A stretch of 64,000 nucleotides of DNA from Agromyces sp. Leaf222 (GTDB taxonomy: Bacteria > Actinomycetota > Actinomycetes > Actinomycetales > Microbacteriaceae): assembly GCF_001421565.1 (NCBI RefSeq), contig NZ_LMKQ01000001.1, forward strand, positions 681,651-745,650. The letters are read 5' to 3'. The position numbers and the translations under genes were made by a program. The first letter of the stretch is position 1. Every line of letters begins with the position of its first letter. Of this stretch, positions 45,717 to 54,456 are shown one piece after another. Under the pieces are notes generated by a model. It was not told the DNA's origin. It saw nothing but the letters and a program-made list of their open reading frames with translations, and did no database searches.

Positions 45717-47692
45717 TCCCCAACATGACGCAACTGCGAATCGGATCGACCATCGAACTCGACGGCGGCGAGTACCGGGTCGTCGAGTACGGGGGAGGGT
45801 TCTTCAAGCTCAGAGGGGAGCTATCGGACGAGTACCTCATCATCGACCACCTCGAGCTCGCCCGTCGGATCCCGAGGTCAGTGCAGGAAGGCTCGGTCGA
45901 AAACGCAGCGCCGGAACCAACGATCGCTGTACTCGTGGACAAGCTCGACGAGTTCGGTCGACGCCTTGTGCCTCATCTCCAGGAACTCATCGACGCCACC
46001 CCAGCGGTCGGCTCCGCCCCACGGGCTGAGTACGACCTCTCACAGCCGATGACCTGGCGCCTTGAGGCGAAGCTGCTCGAACTGCACCGTGAAGGCATCG
46101 ACATCGAGATCGCGACACTCAAGCGGAAACTCAAACGGTACAAGCAGTCCGGGCCAGCAGGCCTTGTCGACCGTCGTGGCTTGCGGTCCGAGCCGGCGCT
46201 CGGACGAGCCGACGAACGTGTCGTCGAGTGCCTCGCGGCGATCTTGGCGGAGTCAATCGACAAGTCGACGTCGACGCTGACGAAAGTCCGGGCGGAGCTC
46301 GCGGAGCGCCTCATGGTCGACCACCCCGGAGCGGGTGTTGAGCTGCCGTCGGTCGCAACGATCCGCAGGTATGTGAACATCCTCGATGGAGGTCGGAAGG
46401 TGCTCGGCAGTGCGGTGCAGAGGCAGAGCATCAGCAATGTTCCAAAGCGTGCGTTCAGTGCGCGCCTGGCGACCGCGCCGGGTCAAGAAGTTCAGGTCGA
46501 CTCAACCAAGCTCGACGTCTTCGTCCGCACATCTGGCGGGGTTGAACGACCAACGCTGACCATCATGATCGACAAGGCCACCCGCTCGATCATCGCTTCA
46601 AGCATCCGACTGGGAGCAGCCACAGGTCACGACCATGCCGTGCTTCTCGCGCGCTGCCTGGTGCCGAAGCCGCTCAGACCCGGTACTGAGTACTACAGCG
46701 AGCACGATCTCCCAGAACTCGAGTGGAGCCGGTACCTCACCGCGGAGCAGCGCCTCGAGTACGACGTCCGACGTCCGTACATCGTGCCTCAGCGGATCAT
46801 CACCGACAACGGTGCAGACTTCGTCTCCGACGTGTTCCGGTCAGCGTGCGCACGGTACGGAATCTCGCTCACGGAGTCGGCCCCGGGAACCCCCACCGAC
46901 AAGGCCCAGGTCGAGCGGATGTTCGGCACGATCCGTACGAAGTTCTCACAGTTCCTCCCTGGCTACTCCGGCGGGCGGACGGAGTTCCGCGGTACTGCCC
47001 CCGAAGGAGAGGGGGACCTCTTTGATCTCGACACCCTCAATGAGCTCTTCGATCGATGGGTCGGAGTTGTGTGGCAGAACCGCCGCCACGACGGGCTCGT
47101 CGATCCCCGAGCGCCGCACATCAAGCACACGCCGAACACCATGTACTCGGCCCTGCTCGACCTGACCGGCTACATCCCCGTCGCGCTCGTCGAGGAGGAC
47201 TATGTCGAACTCCTTCCCCGGGAGCGCCGAACCATTCAGACCGATGGCATCGAGTTCCGCAGCCGAATGTACGACTCCGTGCACCTCGGACCGCATCGCA
47301 GCCACCGCGATGACCGCGGCCGTGCCCTCCTGTACGACGTCCACTTCGACCCCAACAACCTGCAGCAGATCTGGGTCAGACCCGAACTCGAAGACGACTG
47401 GATCACCTGCGAGTGGAAGGAAGCGGACGGGCTCTCGCGACCTCACCTGGCAGCGACCATGCGGAAAGCGCACCAGCTCACCCTTCAACGCGGTGGATTC
47501 ACCGACGACGAAGCAGACGACATCACGATCGCCGCCGTGAAGGACGCACATGCCGTTTCGGCTCAGCGAGACCTCGACCAACTCAATCAGCTCCGCGAAA
47601 CCATCCACGAGCACGGGCTGAACACCACGTCGCCGGCCCCGACCGAACCCGACTGGGCGGACGACGACTTCACCGAGCTCGACACATTCTGA
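45713..47692 (+). CDS. tnsB: TnsB-like DDE transposase
   Basis: A 659-residue transposase of the Mu/Tn7 group. N-terminal small beta domain (residues 10-50), helix-turn-helix DNA-binding domains (residues 110-240, e.g. IEIATLKRKLKRYKQSGPAGLVDRRG), catalytic core with Asp263 (EVQVDSTKLD), Asp365 (IITDNGADF) and Glu401 (KAQVERMF; D-35-E), then a beta-barrel and an acidic C-terminal tail that would contact TnsC. It should bind the TA(G/C)TTGATCC repeats at the transposon ends and cut and join the 3' strands. Confidence 0.93.
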   Translation: MIPNMTQLRIGSTIELDGGEYRVVEYGGGFFKLRGELSDEYLIIDHLELARRIPRSVQEGSVENAAPEPTIAVLVDKLDEFGRRLVPHLQELIDATPAVGSAPRAEYDLSQPMTWRLEAKLLELHREGIDIEIATLKRKLKRYKQSGPAGLVDRRGLRSEPALGRADERVVECLAAILAESIDKSTSTLTKVRAELAERLMVDHPGAGVELPSVATIRRYVNILDGGRKVLGSAVQRQSISNVPKRAFSARLATAPGQEVQVDSTKLDVFVRTSGGVERPTLTIMIDKATRSIIASSIRLGAATGHDHAVLLARCLVPKPLRPGTEYYSEHDLPELEWSRYLTAEQRLEYDVRRPYIVPQRIITDNGADFVSDVFRSACARYGISLTESAPGTPTDKAQVERMFGTIRTKFSQFLPGYSGGRTEFRGTAPEGEGDLFDLDTLNELFDRWVGVVWQNRRHDGLVDPRAPHIKHTPNTMYSALLDLTGYIPVALVEEDYVELLPRERRTIQTDGIEFRSRMYDSVHLGPHRSHRDDRGRALLYDVHFDPNNLQQIWVRPELEDDWITCEWKEADGLSRPHLAATMRKAHQLTLQRGGFTDDEADDITIAAVKDAHAVSAQRDLDQLNQLRETIHEHGLNTTSPAPTEPDWADDDFTELDTF

Positions 47693-47730
47693 CCCGCAGT
47701 AGCCCATCACCTGAACGAAAGAGCACCAAC

Positions 47731-48822
47731 ATGAACGAGCCCACCGACCGCGACGACGAGCACGGCTACGGACACTTCGACCGCCGCGAAACGTTGCTCG
47801 CGCTCCTCACCGAAGAACGCCCCGGAAAGCCTGAAGCGAGCCTCGCCGAGTACTTGACGATGACCGAAGACCAGCGGCTCGAGTTCAACGACGACCGAAT
47901 CGACTTCATCATCCACGGAAAGGTGGTCAAGACCCCACCGCTGCAGGAACTTGGCCGTCTCCTCGAACGCGCTCTCCGTATCGCACGCCGCCCGGTCGGG
48001 CGCGGAGGACTGATCCTCACCGGCCCCCCGACCATGGGTAAGACCACTGCGTCACTCCAAGCAATGCGAAGCGCCCTGCATCGCCATGAAGCGGAGTACC
48101 CGGAATGGCGATCGCTCGACCACACGCCCGTCGTCTACATCGAGGTTCCGCCCGGTTCGACGGCCAAAGCACTCATGGGCCGAATCCTCGGGTTCTTCGG
48201 GCATCCCGTCCCACCCCGCATGACGCTCGAGGAACGAACGCAAGCCGTGGTCTACCACCTCAACCGAGGCCGGACGAGCCTGCTCGTCATCGACGAGATG
48301 CAGAACCTGGCCAAGCTCACACAGGGCAGCTTCGAGACCGCGCAGGCGATCAAGGACCTCACCAACGGCATCCGCGCCGTACCCATGCTCGTGGGTATCG
48401 ACCTCGATAAGACCATCATCACGACCGGGACCCTCGGCGAACAGTTCGCCTCGCGATCGAAGACGGTGAGCCTGGGCCGCCTGGGTTGGGCGACCGACGA
48501 AGAACGGAAGGTGTGGCTCGGTGCCATCTACGCGTTCGAGACCAACTTGTGCCTACTCGCTCACCCGCCGCGTGCGCTGTTCCCGCACGCCGAGCTCCTC
48601 TGGAACCTCACTAGGGGGTCGATCAGCGCACTCGCGAGCCTGCTCACCACCGCCGCGATGGATCTCATCGACGCCGACGACCCAGAGAACGAGACGATCA
48701 CCCCGGATGTCATCGCTGGGATCAGGCTCGACCTCACCACGGAACGAGAGATTGCCCGGGTCGTCGAACTGGAGGCCAAGGTCGGAGCCAAGAGGCAGAA
48801 GAAGATTCGCGATGCTGCCTGA
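47731..48822 (+). CDS. tnsC: TnsC-like AAA+ regulator
   Basis: A 363-residue AAA+ ATPase. Walker A GPPTMGKT at residues 98-105, Walker B LLVIDEMQN at 184-192, and an arginine-finger region around FASRSKTVSLGRLGW. It links the target selector to TnsAB and enforces target immunity in Tn7. ATG at 47731; its last 11 nt overlap the tniQ start. Confidence 0.92.
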   Translation: MNEPTDRDDEHGYGHFDRRETLLALLTEERPGKPEASLAEYLTMTEDQRLEFNDDRIDFIIHGKVVKTPPLQELGRLLERALRIARRPVGRGGLILTGPPTMGKTTASLQAMRSALHRHEAEYPEWRSLDHTPVVYIEVPPGSTAKALMGRILGFFGHPVPPRMTLEERTQAVVYHLNRGRTSLLVIDEMQNLAKLTQGSFETAQAIKDLTNGIRAVPMLVGIDLDKTIITTGTLGEQFASRSKTVSLGRLGWATDEERKVWLGAIYAFETNLCLLAHPPRALFPHAELLWNLTRGSISALASLLTTAAMDLIDADDPENETITPDVIAGIRLDLTTEREIARVVELEAKVGAKRQKKIRDAA

Positions 48823-50953
48823 CCTCGGCCGGCCGTTCCCTGTCCGGGTCCGTCCCCATCGAGGCGAGACCTCCGACAGCTACACCGTGAGGCTCTGCGC
48901 CGCCAACCACGTCGGAACCCTCGAATGGGGATACCTCATTGGTCAGCTCAGCAGGCAGCTCGGGGACTCCGATCACAGCAGTGTCTCCGAGTTGCTCGCC
49001 GAACGGAAAGGCTCGCTTCGGCAGGGACACTTCGCTGCCGAACGCGCTGCAATGCCGCATCATGCGGACGGGAGCCGGTGCGCGCAATGCGATACCGGAA
49101 ACCGAACCCGGTATGCATGCCAGCTGTGCGTCGAAGGCGCCCTCATCCCCGTGTACCCGCATCGGCGAGGCCACGTGTGCACGCGGCACCGAATCTGGAC
49201 TGGGCCAGACGCAGACCTGGTCGCACAGGTCACTGTTGGTGACAACGTCCTCGAAGCTGACCGCGCCTACCGGAAGCTCATCCGACGCGGACACCTCGAC
49301 GCCCACCGGCTCGCAGAACTCGAAGGTTGCATTGACGCGTGGCGTCGCGCCGAGGACGAGGTCCTCGGGGCCCCGGAACGATTCGCGTACGCGATCCGGG
49401 TTGCCGCCCGCATCGTCGAGTACGGGCGTTGCCTGGGCGCTCAGCCGACACATGCAGCTGATTTGTATGGCCTTCTCGACGGGCTCCTCGATGCGGCCGT
49501 CGGCGCCGAGCATGCAGTGCTCACCGACCGCGTCTGGTTGCTCCTCGAAACGACCGACGCATCGGATGCCGAGCCGCGGGGAGCATCCGGTCTGCACACG
49601 TTCCTGCCGAGCCGCCGCCAAGCCCTGGCGGAACCGGGGGAGCGGACCGACGCGCTCCGTACCAGTAGCTACCCACGCGGTCTGCACCTGCATCACACAC
49701 AGTTCCACTCCTCGACGCGCGCGGAAACTCGCGACCAGATCGCGGCCCGATCCGACATCGAGGTTGAGTACCGATGCGCACGGGGCCACGATTTCGTATC
49801 AACCCCCGCGATTCTCCGCGCGGCTGGCACAGGTGGGGCAGACGGCTGCCCGTATTGCAGCAACCGCCTACCGCTCAGCGGATTCAACACACTCGATGAC
49901 CGGTACCCCAACCTCGCCGCCCAATGGCACCCAACCCGAAACGGCAACCTCCACCCAGACCAGGTGCTGCCCGGCAGCGGCATCAAACGCTGGTGGCTCT
50001 GCCCTGACGGCCACACCTACGACGCCACCCCGAACACCCGAACCACGTCGGGTACCGGCTGCGGCTACTGCGCCAACCAACGCGTCGACCCTGCCATCAA
50101 CTCGCTCGCACACACCCATCGGCACCTGGTGCTCCAATGGGATGCATCGAAGAATGGCGATCTCACGCCCCAGGACGTCGTCGCCGGATCGGAACGCCAA
50201 GTGTGGTGGCGGTGCGCACACGGGCACAGCTACCGAACCGCCGTCACCAACCGTGCCGCAGGTCGCGGATGCCATTACTGCACCGGTCAGCACGTCGACC
50301 CGGAACGTACGAGCTTGGCGGCCAAGCGACCCGACATCGCCGCAATATGGCACCCGACCAAGAACGGCACACTGACCCCTGCCGACGTCATGCCTGGCTC
50401 GCAGAAGAAGGTCTGGTGGCGGTGCGACAACGGCCACGACTACGACGGCGCAATCGCGTCCCGTGTCAAAGGCGTCGGATGCCGGTACTGCTCCAACCGC
50501 GCACGATCAACGACGAACACGATGGCCGTCGCCCGCCCTGACCTTGCCGCGCAATGGCACCCGACAAAGAACAACACCCTCACCCCTGCCGACGTCGTAC
50601 CCGGCACCAGCAAACGCATCTGGTGGATCTGCCAACACCAGCACGAATGGCAAGTCAGCGGCGACAACCGGGTCCGCCAGCAAACCGGATGCCCCTACTG
50701 CTCGAACAAACGTGTCTGGCCAGGCTTCAACGACCTCGCCACCACCCACCCACATCTCGCCGTCGAGTGGCACCCCACCAGAAACGGAGACGTCACCCCA
50801 GACGCCATCGTCGCCGGCACCGCGAAGAATGTCTGGTGGCTCTGCCCCACGGGCCATGAGTACCGTGCCAGTGGAGACCGCCGCGTCAGCAAGAGCGCGG
50901 GTTGCAGAGAGTGCCAGCGAAACCGCCGCGAAGCCCAAACGCCCGCGGAATGA
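48812..50953 (+). CDS. TniQ/TnsD-like target selector with six zinc-ribbon modules
   Basis: A 713-residue protein. The N-terminal part (1-130) is TniQ-like: PVRVRPHRGETSDSYTVRLCAANHV, with zinc ligands Cys90/Cys93 (CAQC), Cys103/Cys106 (CQLC) and the C-x2-H at 123-126. A helical middle follows (140-300). From about residue 316 to the end are six repeats of about 65 residues with the pattern WHPTxNGxLTPxDVxPGS, WWxCxxGHxY, and GCxYC, i.e. probable zinc ribbons of the DUF4379 type. In Tn7, TnsD binds the chromosomal attachment site; I infer this array reads the nrdF end. Start ATG at 48812 is used because the TniQ domain begins there. Confidence 0.85.
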   Translation: MLPDLGRPFPVRVRPHRGETSDSYTVRLCAANHVGTLEWGYLIGQLSRQLGDSDHSSVSELLAERKGSLRQGHFAAERAAMPHHADGSRCAQCDTGNRTRYACQLCVEGALIPVYPHRRGHVCTRHRIWTGPDADLVAQVTVGDNVLEADRAYRKLIRRGHLDAHRLAELEGCIDAWRRAEDEVLGAPERFAYAIRVAARIVEYGRCLGAQPTHAADLYGLLDGLLDAAVGAEHAVLTDRVWLLLETTDASDAEPRGASGLHTFLPSRRQALAEPGERTDALRTSSYPRGLHLHHTQFHSSTRAETRDQIAARSDIEVEYRCARGHDFVSTPAILRAAGTGGADGCPYCSNRLPLSGFNTLDDRYPNLAAQWHPTRNGNLHPDQVLPGSGIKRWWLCPDGHTYDATPNTRTTSGTGCGYCANQRVDPAINSLAHTHRHLVLQWDASKNGDLTPQDVVAGSERQVWWRCAHGHSYRTAVTNRAAGRGCHYCTGQHVDPERTSLAAKRPDIAAIWHPTKNGTLTPADVMPGSQKKVWWRCDNGHDYDGAIASRVKGVGCRYCSNRARSTTNTMAVARPDLAAQWHPTKNNTLTPADVVPGTSKRIWWICQHQHEWQVSGDNRVRQQTGCPYCSNKRVWPGFNDLATTHPHLAVEWHPTRNGDVTPDAIVAGTAKNVWWLCPTGHEYRASGDRRVSKSAGCRECQRNRREAQTPAE

Positions 50954-51173
50954 GGGGTCTGCTTCAACCGCGCGAGCTCCGCCACCAACACCTTGGCCGC
51001 CGCACGACCCGACCTCGCCGCCGAATGGCGCCCCACCAAGAACGATGAACTCGAGCCCACCGTGGTCGTCGCTCGCTCCGCCAACGCGTTTGGTGGCAGT
51101 GCAGCCGTAGTCACGAGTGGCAGAGCAGCGGCGACAACCGCGTCGCCAAGGGCTGAGGATGCCGCGACTGCGT
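50954..51173 (+). pseudogene. Decayed additional zinc-ribbon module after tniQ
   Basis: After the tniQ stop, one frame reads NTLAAARPDLAAEWRPTKNDELEP, and a second frame then reads WQCSRSHEWQSSGDNRVAKG, a stop, and GCRDC. Together these reproduce one more repeat unit, broken by a frameshift and a nonsense codon. The array was therefore longer in an ancestor, or units are gained and lost by recombination. The remaining bases to 51414 hold nothing clear. Confidence 0.75.
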
Positions 51174-51414
51174 TCGCGCCGATAAGTGACCCGGTTCACT
51201 CACGTCTGAGAACGAGAAGGCGCCACCGCCGCGCGAGATCAAGGAGGGCTCAAGATCGCCTCCGCGATGGCGGAGAAAATCGGCGGTGGCGTCTCGGAAT
51301 GCGTACTTGGACCGGGCAACGAGGAGAGTCCCGCATAGCGAAGCCACACGAGCGAGTTCCGATGGATGGGGTATCAGCGAGGCGAGCGTGGAACGGCCGG
51401 AGAGCGCTGCGAGG

Positions 51415-53220
51415 ATGCAGGGTGTGGATGTCGAAGCACTGGCAGTGGCCAAAATACAAGGCATGGTCGGGCGCTGCCCGCATCTGAAGCCGTTCATTGC
51501 GTCGAACGACAAGACGCCGTTCACAGATGGTCATATCGACGTCTATAACGGGGCGGGCCAGAAGAAGACGGATTGGATTGGCCGAGTTACCGTGCAGGTC
51601 AAAGGTCGCACCCGCTCCGGAAAACAGCCCCTTGACCCGACGTTCAGCATTTCCCGAACGGACTTGCTCGCCTTCCAGCGCGACTCAGGTGTGCTGTACA
51701 TCTATGTCGCTGTCAGCAAAGAAGGCCGCTGTGCTCCCTACTACGCACTCCTTTCGCCGTTCACCATTGAGCACTATCTCGGCCAAATACCGGTCGATCA
51801 GAAGACGATTTCGGTTTCGTTCAAGAAGCTCGGCAACGATCCACGCGAGATCGAGCGGATCGTCGGCGTCGCGCTCAAGACGAAGAATCAGAGCCTGTCA
51901 TTGGGATTTGAGCCTGCCCTCTTCGAACAGATGAAGAGCCTTACGTTGTACTCGGCAGCTGACCTGAACTTGGATGAACCGATTGTCCTCACACCAGGCG
52001 AGGTCGATTACGCGCTCGAGATGACCACCGAGGGCGGGATGTCGGTGCAGCTCGGGGGCGTCCTTCACATCATTCCCCAGCAATACACCGAGCAAACGCT
52101 CGACGTAAGAATAGGGGCCGGCGGTGTGACGTTCGAACAGGCCACCGTGCGTCGAATCGACGCATTGACCGTTGAGGTTCGCCTCGGCGAGTGTCTCACC
52201 CTCGTTATGAGGGATACCGATCAAAAGCGGATGTGGAACGTGAGTTTCGTGGCTCAAAGCAACTTTGCCGCTCGCCTCAAGGCCGCAGAATTCCTCATTG
52301 GCCTTGTCGAAAGTGGAGCGATAGAAATCAACGGCGAGGTCACTCCGCTCGGGCAGCGGGCTCTCGATATGCGCCGGGAAATCGGCCAATTCCGCGGGCA
52401 CCTCGCGTCCCTTTCGCAGTTGCGCGAATTGTTCGAGCGCCTTGGCGTCGACGGTAGTCTCGTGGACCTCGACGAACTCGAGAGTGAGCAGATCATCAAT
52501 CTTCAGGCCCTGCATCGCTCCTTCGTGGGAGGAGAGGAGATACACAACGACAACGGAGAAGTCACTCGAAGCGTTCTCAATGTCGGACGCTGGGCTCTCA
52601 TGATTCTGACAGTTCCTGGAAGCAAGCCGAACACGTGGCGATATGTCGACCCATTCGACCCCGAGGCGCCGCACATGTTTCGCTGGAGCGCCGACGGCGA
52701 TGACGAGAACAGTGGTTTTCCGGTCACGGCCTACGACACTATCGAAGAGGAATACCTCCCGATCCTCTTGAACCTCCACCTCGATTCAATCCTCGACGCG
52801 TATGAGGCAATTGCGGATCAGGAGCCGACGATGGGGCTAGCAAATCAACGCGTACTCGCATTGATTCTGGCTGCGGATGCTTCTGAACTTCGTCGCAATG
52901 AATTCCTGAGAGCCGCTGATCTGGTGAACGAATGGGTCATCCGTCACGTTGGGGAGAAGACCGCACATCTAATCAACAAATGGCAGATCCTCTGGCGGAG
53001 GAATGAACTGACGCCTGCGGACCGCAAGTCGATTCGAGCCCTGAAAAGCCAGATGTCGAGGCGGCTGGATCCAATGTCGGAGGAAGCTGAGCTTGCTTGC
53101 GCGCTGCTCCTCGGCGACGACGATGAAGCCGACTATCTCATCGGTCAGATGGCAGCGACGAAGCTGGGGGCGGTGCAGAGTTGGCCGATCTGGAAGCTCA
53201 AACGCGGCGAAGATGCCTAG
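51415..53220 (+). CDS. DUF4365-like protein (candidate defence nuclease)
   Basis: A 601-residue protein; the frame is open 129 nt further up but MQGVDVEALAVAKIQGMV begins the fold. The N-terminal 150 residues contain FTDGHIDVYNGAGQKKTDWIGRVTVQVKGRTRS, the D...VQVKG signature of the DUF4365 PD-(D/E)xK-like domain. The rest is a long unknown region with beta-rich and helical parts. DUF4365 proteins often occur in bacterial defence islands. Located directly downstream of the transposition genes. Confidence 0.6.
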   Translation: MQGVDVEALAVAKIQGMVGRCPHLKPFIASNDKTPFTDGHIDVYNGAGQKKTDWIGRVTVQVKGRTRSGKQPLDPTFSISRTDLLAFQRDSGVLYIYVAVSKEGRCAPYYALLSPFTIEHYLGQIPVDQKTISVSFKKLGNDPREIERIVGVALKTKNQSLSLGFEPALFEQMKSLTLYSAADLNLDEPIVLTPGEVDYALEMTTEGGMSVQLGGVLHIIPQQYTEQTLDVRIGAGGVTFEQATVRRIDALTVEVRLGECLTLVMRDTDQKRMWNVSFVAQSNFAARLKAAEFLIGLVESGAIEINGEVTPLGQRALDMRREIGQFRGHLASLSQLRELFERLGVDGSLVDLDELESEQIINLQALHRSFVGGEEIHNDNGEVTRSVLNVGRWALMILTVPGSKPNTWRYVDPFDPEAPHMFRWSADGDDENSGFPVTAYDTIEEEYLPILLNLHLDSILDAYEAIADQEPTMGLANQRVLALILAADASELRRNEFLRAADLVNEWVIRHVGEKTAHLINKWQILWRRNELTPADRKSIRALKSQMSRRLDPMSEEAELACALLLGDDDEADYLIGQMAATKLGAVQSWPIWKLKRGEDA

Positions 53221-53343
53221 CGTTAGGCTGCACGAAAGCACTGAGAGCGGGCTAATGGCGGACTGGGATTGGAAACACCACGAGCGCACCCGCTGCGCGG
53301 AATCGAGAATGGATCGTTCCCCGGGAATTAGGTCGCGGAGCGC

Positions 53344-53376
53344 GCGTGGCCCCTTCGCCCTGCGGGCGAAGGGGCC
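53344..53376. terminator. Bidirectional terminator
   Basis: A perfect 15-bp stem (GTGGCCCCTTCGCCC) with a 3-nt loop between two convergent genes. Confidence 0.85.
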
Positions 53377-53390
53377 ACGGAGTCGAGCAG

Positions 53391-54314
53391 CTAGTAGGTG
53401 ATTCGGATTGCGTATGCGCGGGCACCCGGACGGGCTTCCGAGATTGGCTTGCTCGCAGCGAGGGACCAGTTCCACTTTCGATCGATTTGGCTGGGCTCGC
53501 GTTGTGTCACGAGGACGGTGCCGTCGCTGCCGAATCCGGTCACGACGGCTGTGTGGTCAAGAATGCCGTCCGGCTTTCCTTCCCAGTCGTACATGATCAG
53601 GTCTCCCAGTTGGACGCCGGGGTTCTTCGAGCTCAGGGAAACCTCGGCAATCGTCGCGACTTTCCGCTCGTTCACGAGGTAGTTCTTGAGGTAGTCGGCG
53701 TTCGCCCAGCGCTTTGTCGGGCCGTAACGCTGAAGCAGGTAGAGTGGCCGGCTGGCCTGGTCGTTGATGTCCGTGCCACCGGCCTGCCAGTTCGTCGTTA
53801 CAGACAAGCCGCCGCCAACCAACGCCTGCGAGGCGAAGTACGTGCAGTCGGCGATCAGCGGAACGTCTTCGCCCTTGTGATGCGCGCGTGCCGCGGTCAC
53901 AGCACCCGCACGGTTGTACTTGCTCGTCGATGGCGCGGGGCCGGGTGGGGCGGCATCGCACCGTGCCACGCCGGGCGTCCAGCCGTTGGCGCCGGTCTCG
54001 ACGAAGACGTTCGGCACGAACGTGCCGTTAGCGAGTCTCTCCCAGATCGTGCTCGTACCGATGTCGCTCGTGACCGAAGCGCCTGCTGTTTCACAGACAA
54101 CGCTGACCGATGCGCCGTCCGGGAGCGCGCCACCCACTTTCGCTGCGGACATGGACGGCGCCGACCGCGGATATATGCCGATGTGCGTCCAAGCGATCCT
54201 GAAGTTGCTGGCAGCGTGGGCGGGGGCAATCGCACCCAGGGCAATGAGCGCGAAGCTCACGATCACGATCGACGCTGTTCGAGTGGCCAGCGACAACCTT
54301 TCAATGGTTTGCAT
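53391..54314 (-). CDS. Secreted amidase-like protein (Amidase_6)
   Basis: A 307-residue exported protein. Start ATG at 54314 has a perfect AGGAGG upstream; signal peptide MQTIERLSLATRTASIVIVSFALIALGAIAPAHA. A beta-rich SH3-like segment (residues 35-120) precedes the Amidase_6 domain: YNRAGAVTAARAHHK, DCTYFASQALVGGGL (catalytic-type Cys), GDLIMYDWEGKPDGILDHTAVVTGF (His). Such enzymes are Cys/His papain-like amidases of the NlpC/P60 superfamily; cell-wall action is likely. Confidence 0.85.
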   Translation of the reverse strand: MQTIERLSLATRTASIVIVSFALIALGAIAPAHAASNFRIAWTHIGIYPRSAPSMSAAKVGGALPDGASVSVVCETAGASVTSDIGTSTIWERLANGTFVPNVFVETGANGWTPGVARCDAAPPGPAPSTSKYNRAGAVTAARAHHKGEDVPLIADCTYFASQALVGGGLSVTTNWQAGGTDINDQASRPLYLLQRYGPTKRWANADYLKNYLVNERKVATIAEVSLSSKNPGVQLGDLIMYDWEGKPDGILDHTAVVTGFGSDGTVLVTQREPSQIDRKWNWSLAASKPISEARPGARAYAIRITY

Positions 54315-54370
54315 TTCGGTCCTCCTAGATTCAATTCGTTCGCGTGAGCAGCAAGCAGATTTATACGTCG

Positions 54371-54390
54371 AATCTGCTGTACAGCAGATT
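54371..54390. promoter_or_regulatory. Perfect 20-bp palindrome AATCTGCTGTACAGCAGATT
   Basis: Lies in the 140-bp divergent gap between the amidase and the AAA-like gene; a half-copy GCAGATTTATA is at about 54354. Likely operator for one or both genes. Confidence 0.7.
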
Positions 54391-54456
54391 AGCCGTGATA
54401 ATCGGTCGCCACAAGATGTACGACGAGATTGGTGTATGATTCCCGTGGAGGTAGTC

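Noticed and set aside
48521..48811. Longer start for the tniQ gene
   Set aside because: The frame is open upstream but overlaps tnsC and encodes Ser/Arg-rich sequence; the TniQ domain begins at the ATG at 48812.
44964..50953. CRISPR-associated transposon (CAST)
   Set aside because: The transposition genes are Tn7-like, but no cas6/7/8, cas12k or repeat-spacer array is visible anywhere in the window.
53914..54435. Longer start for the AAA-like gene
   Set aside because: It would lie antisense to the amidase coding region and signal peptide; a ribosome site is found only before 54457.
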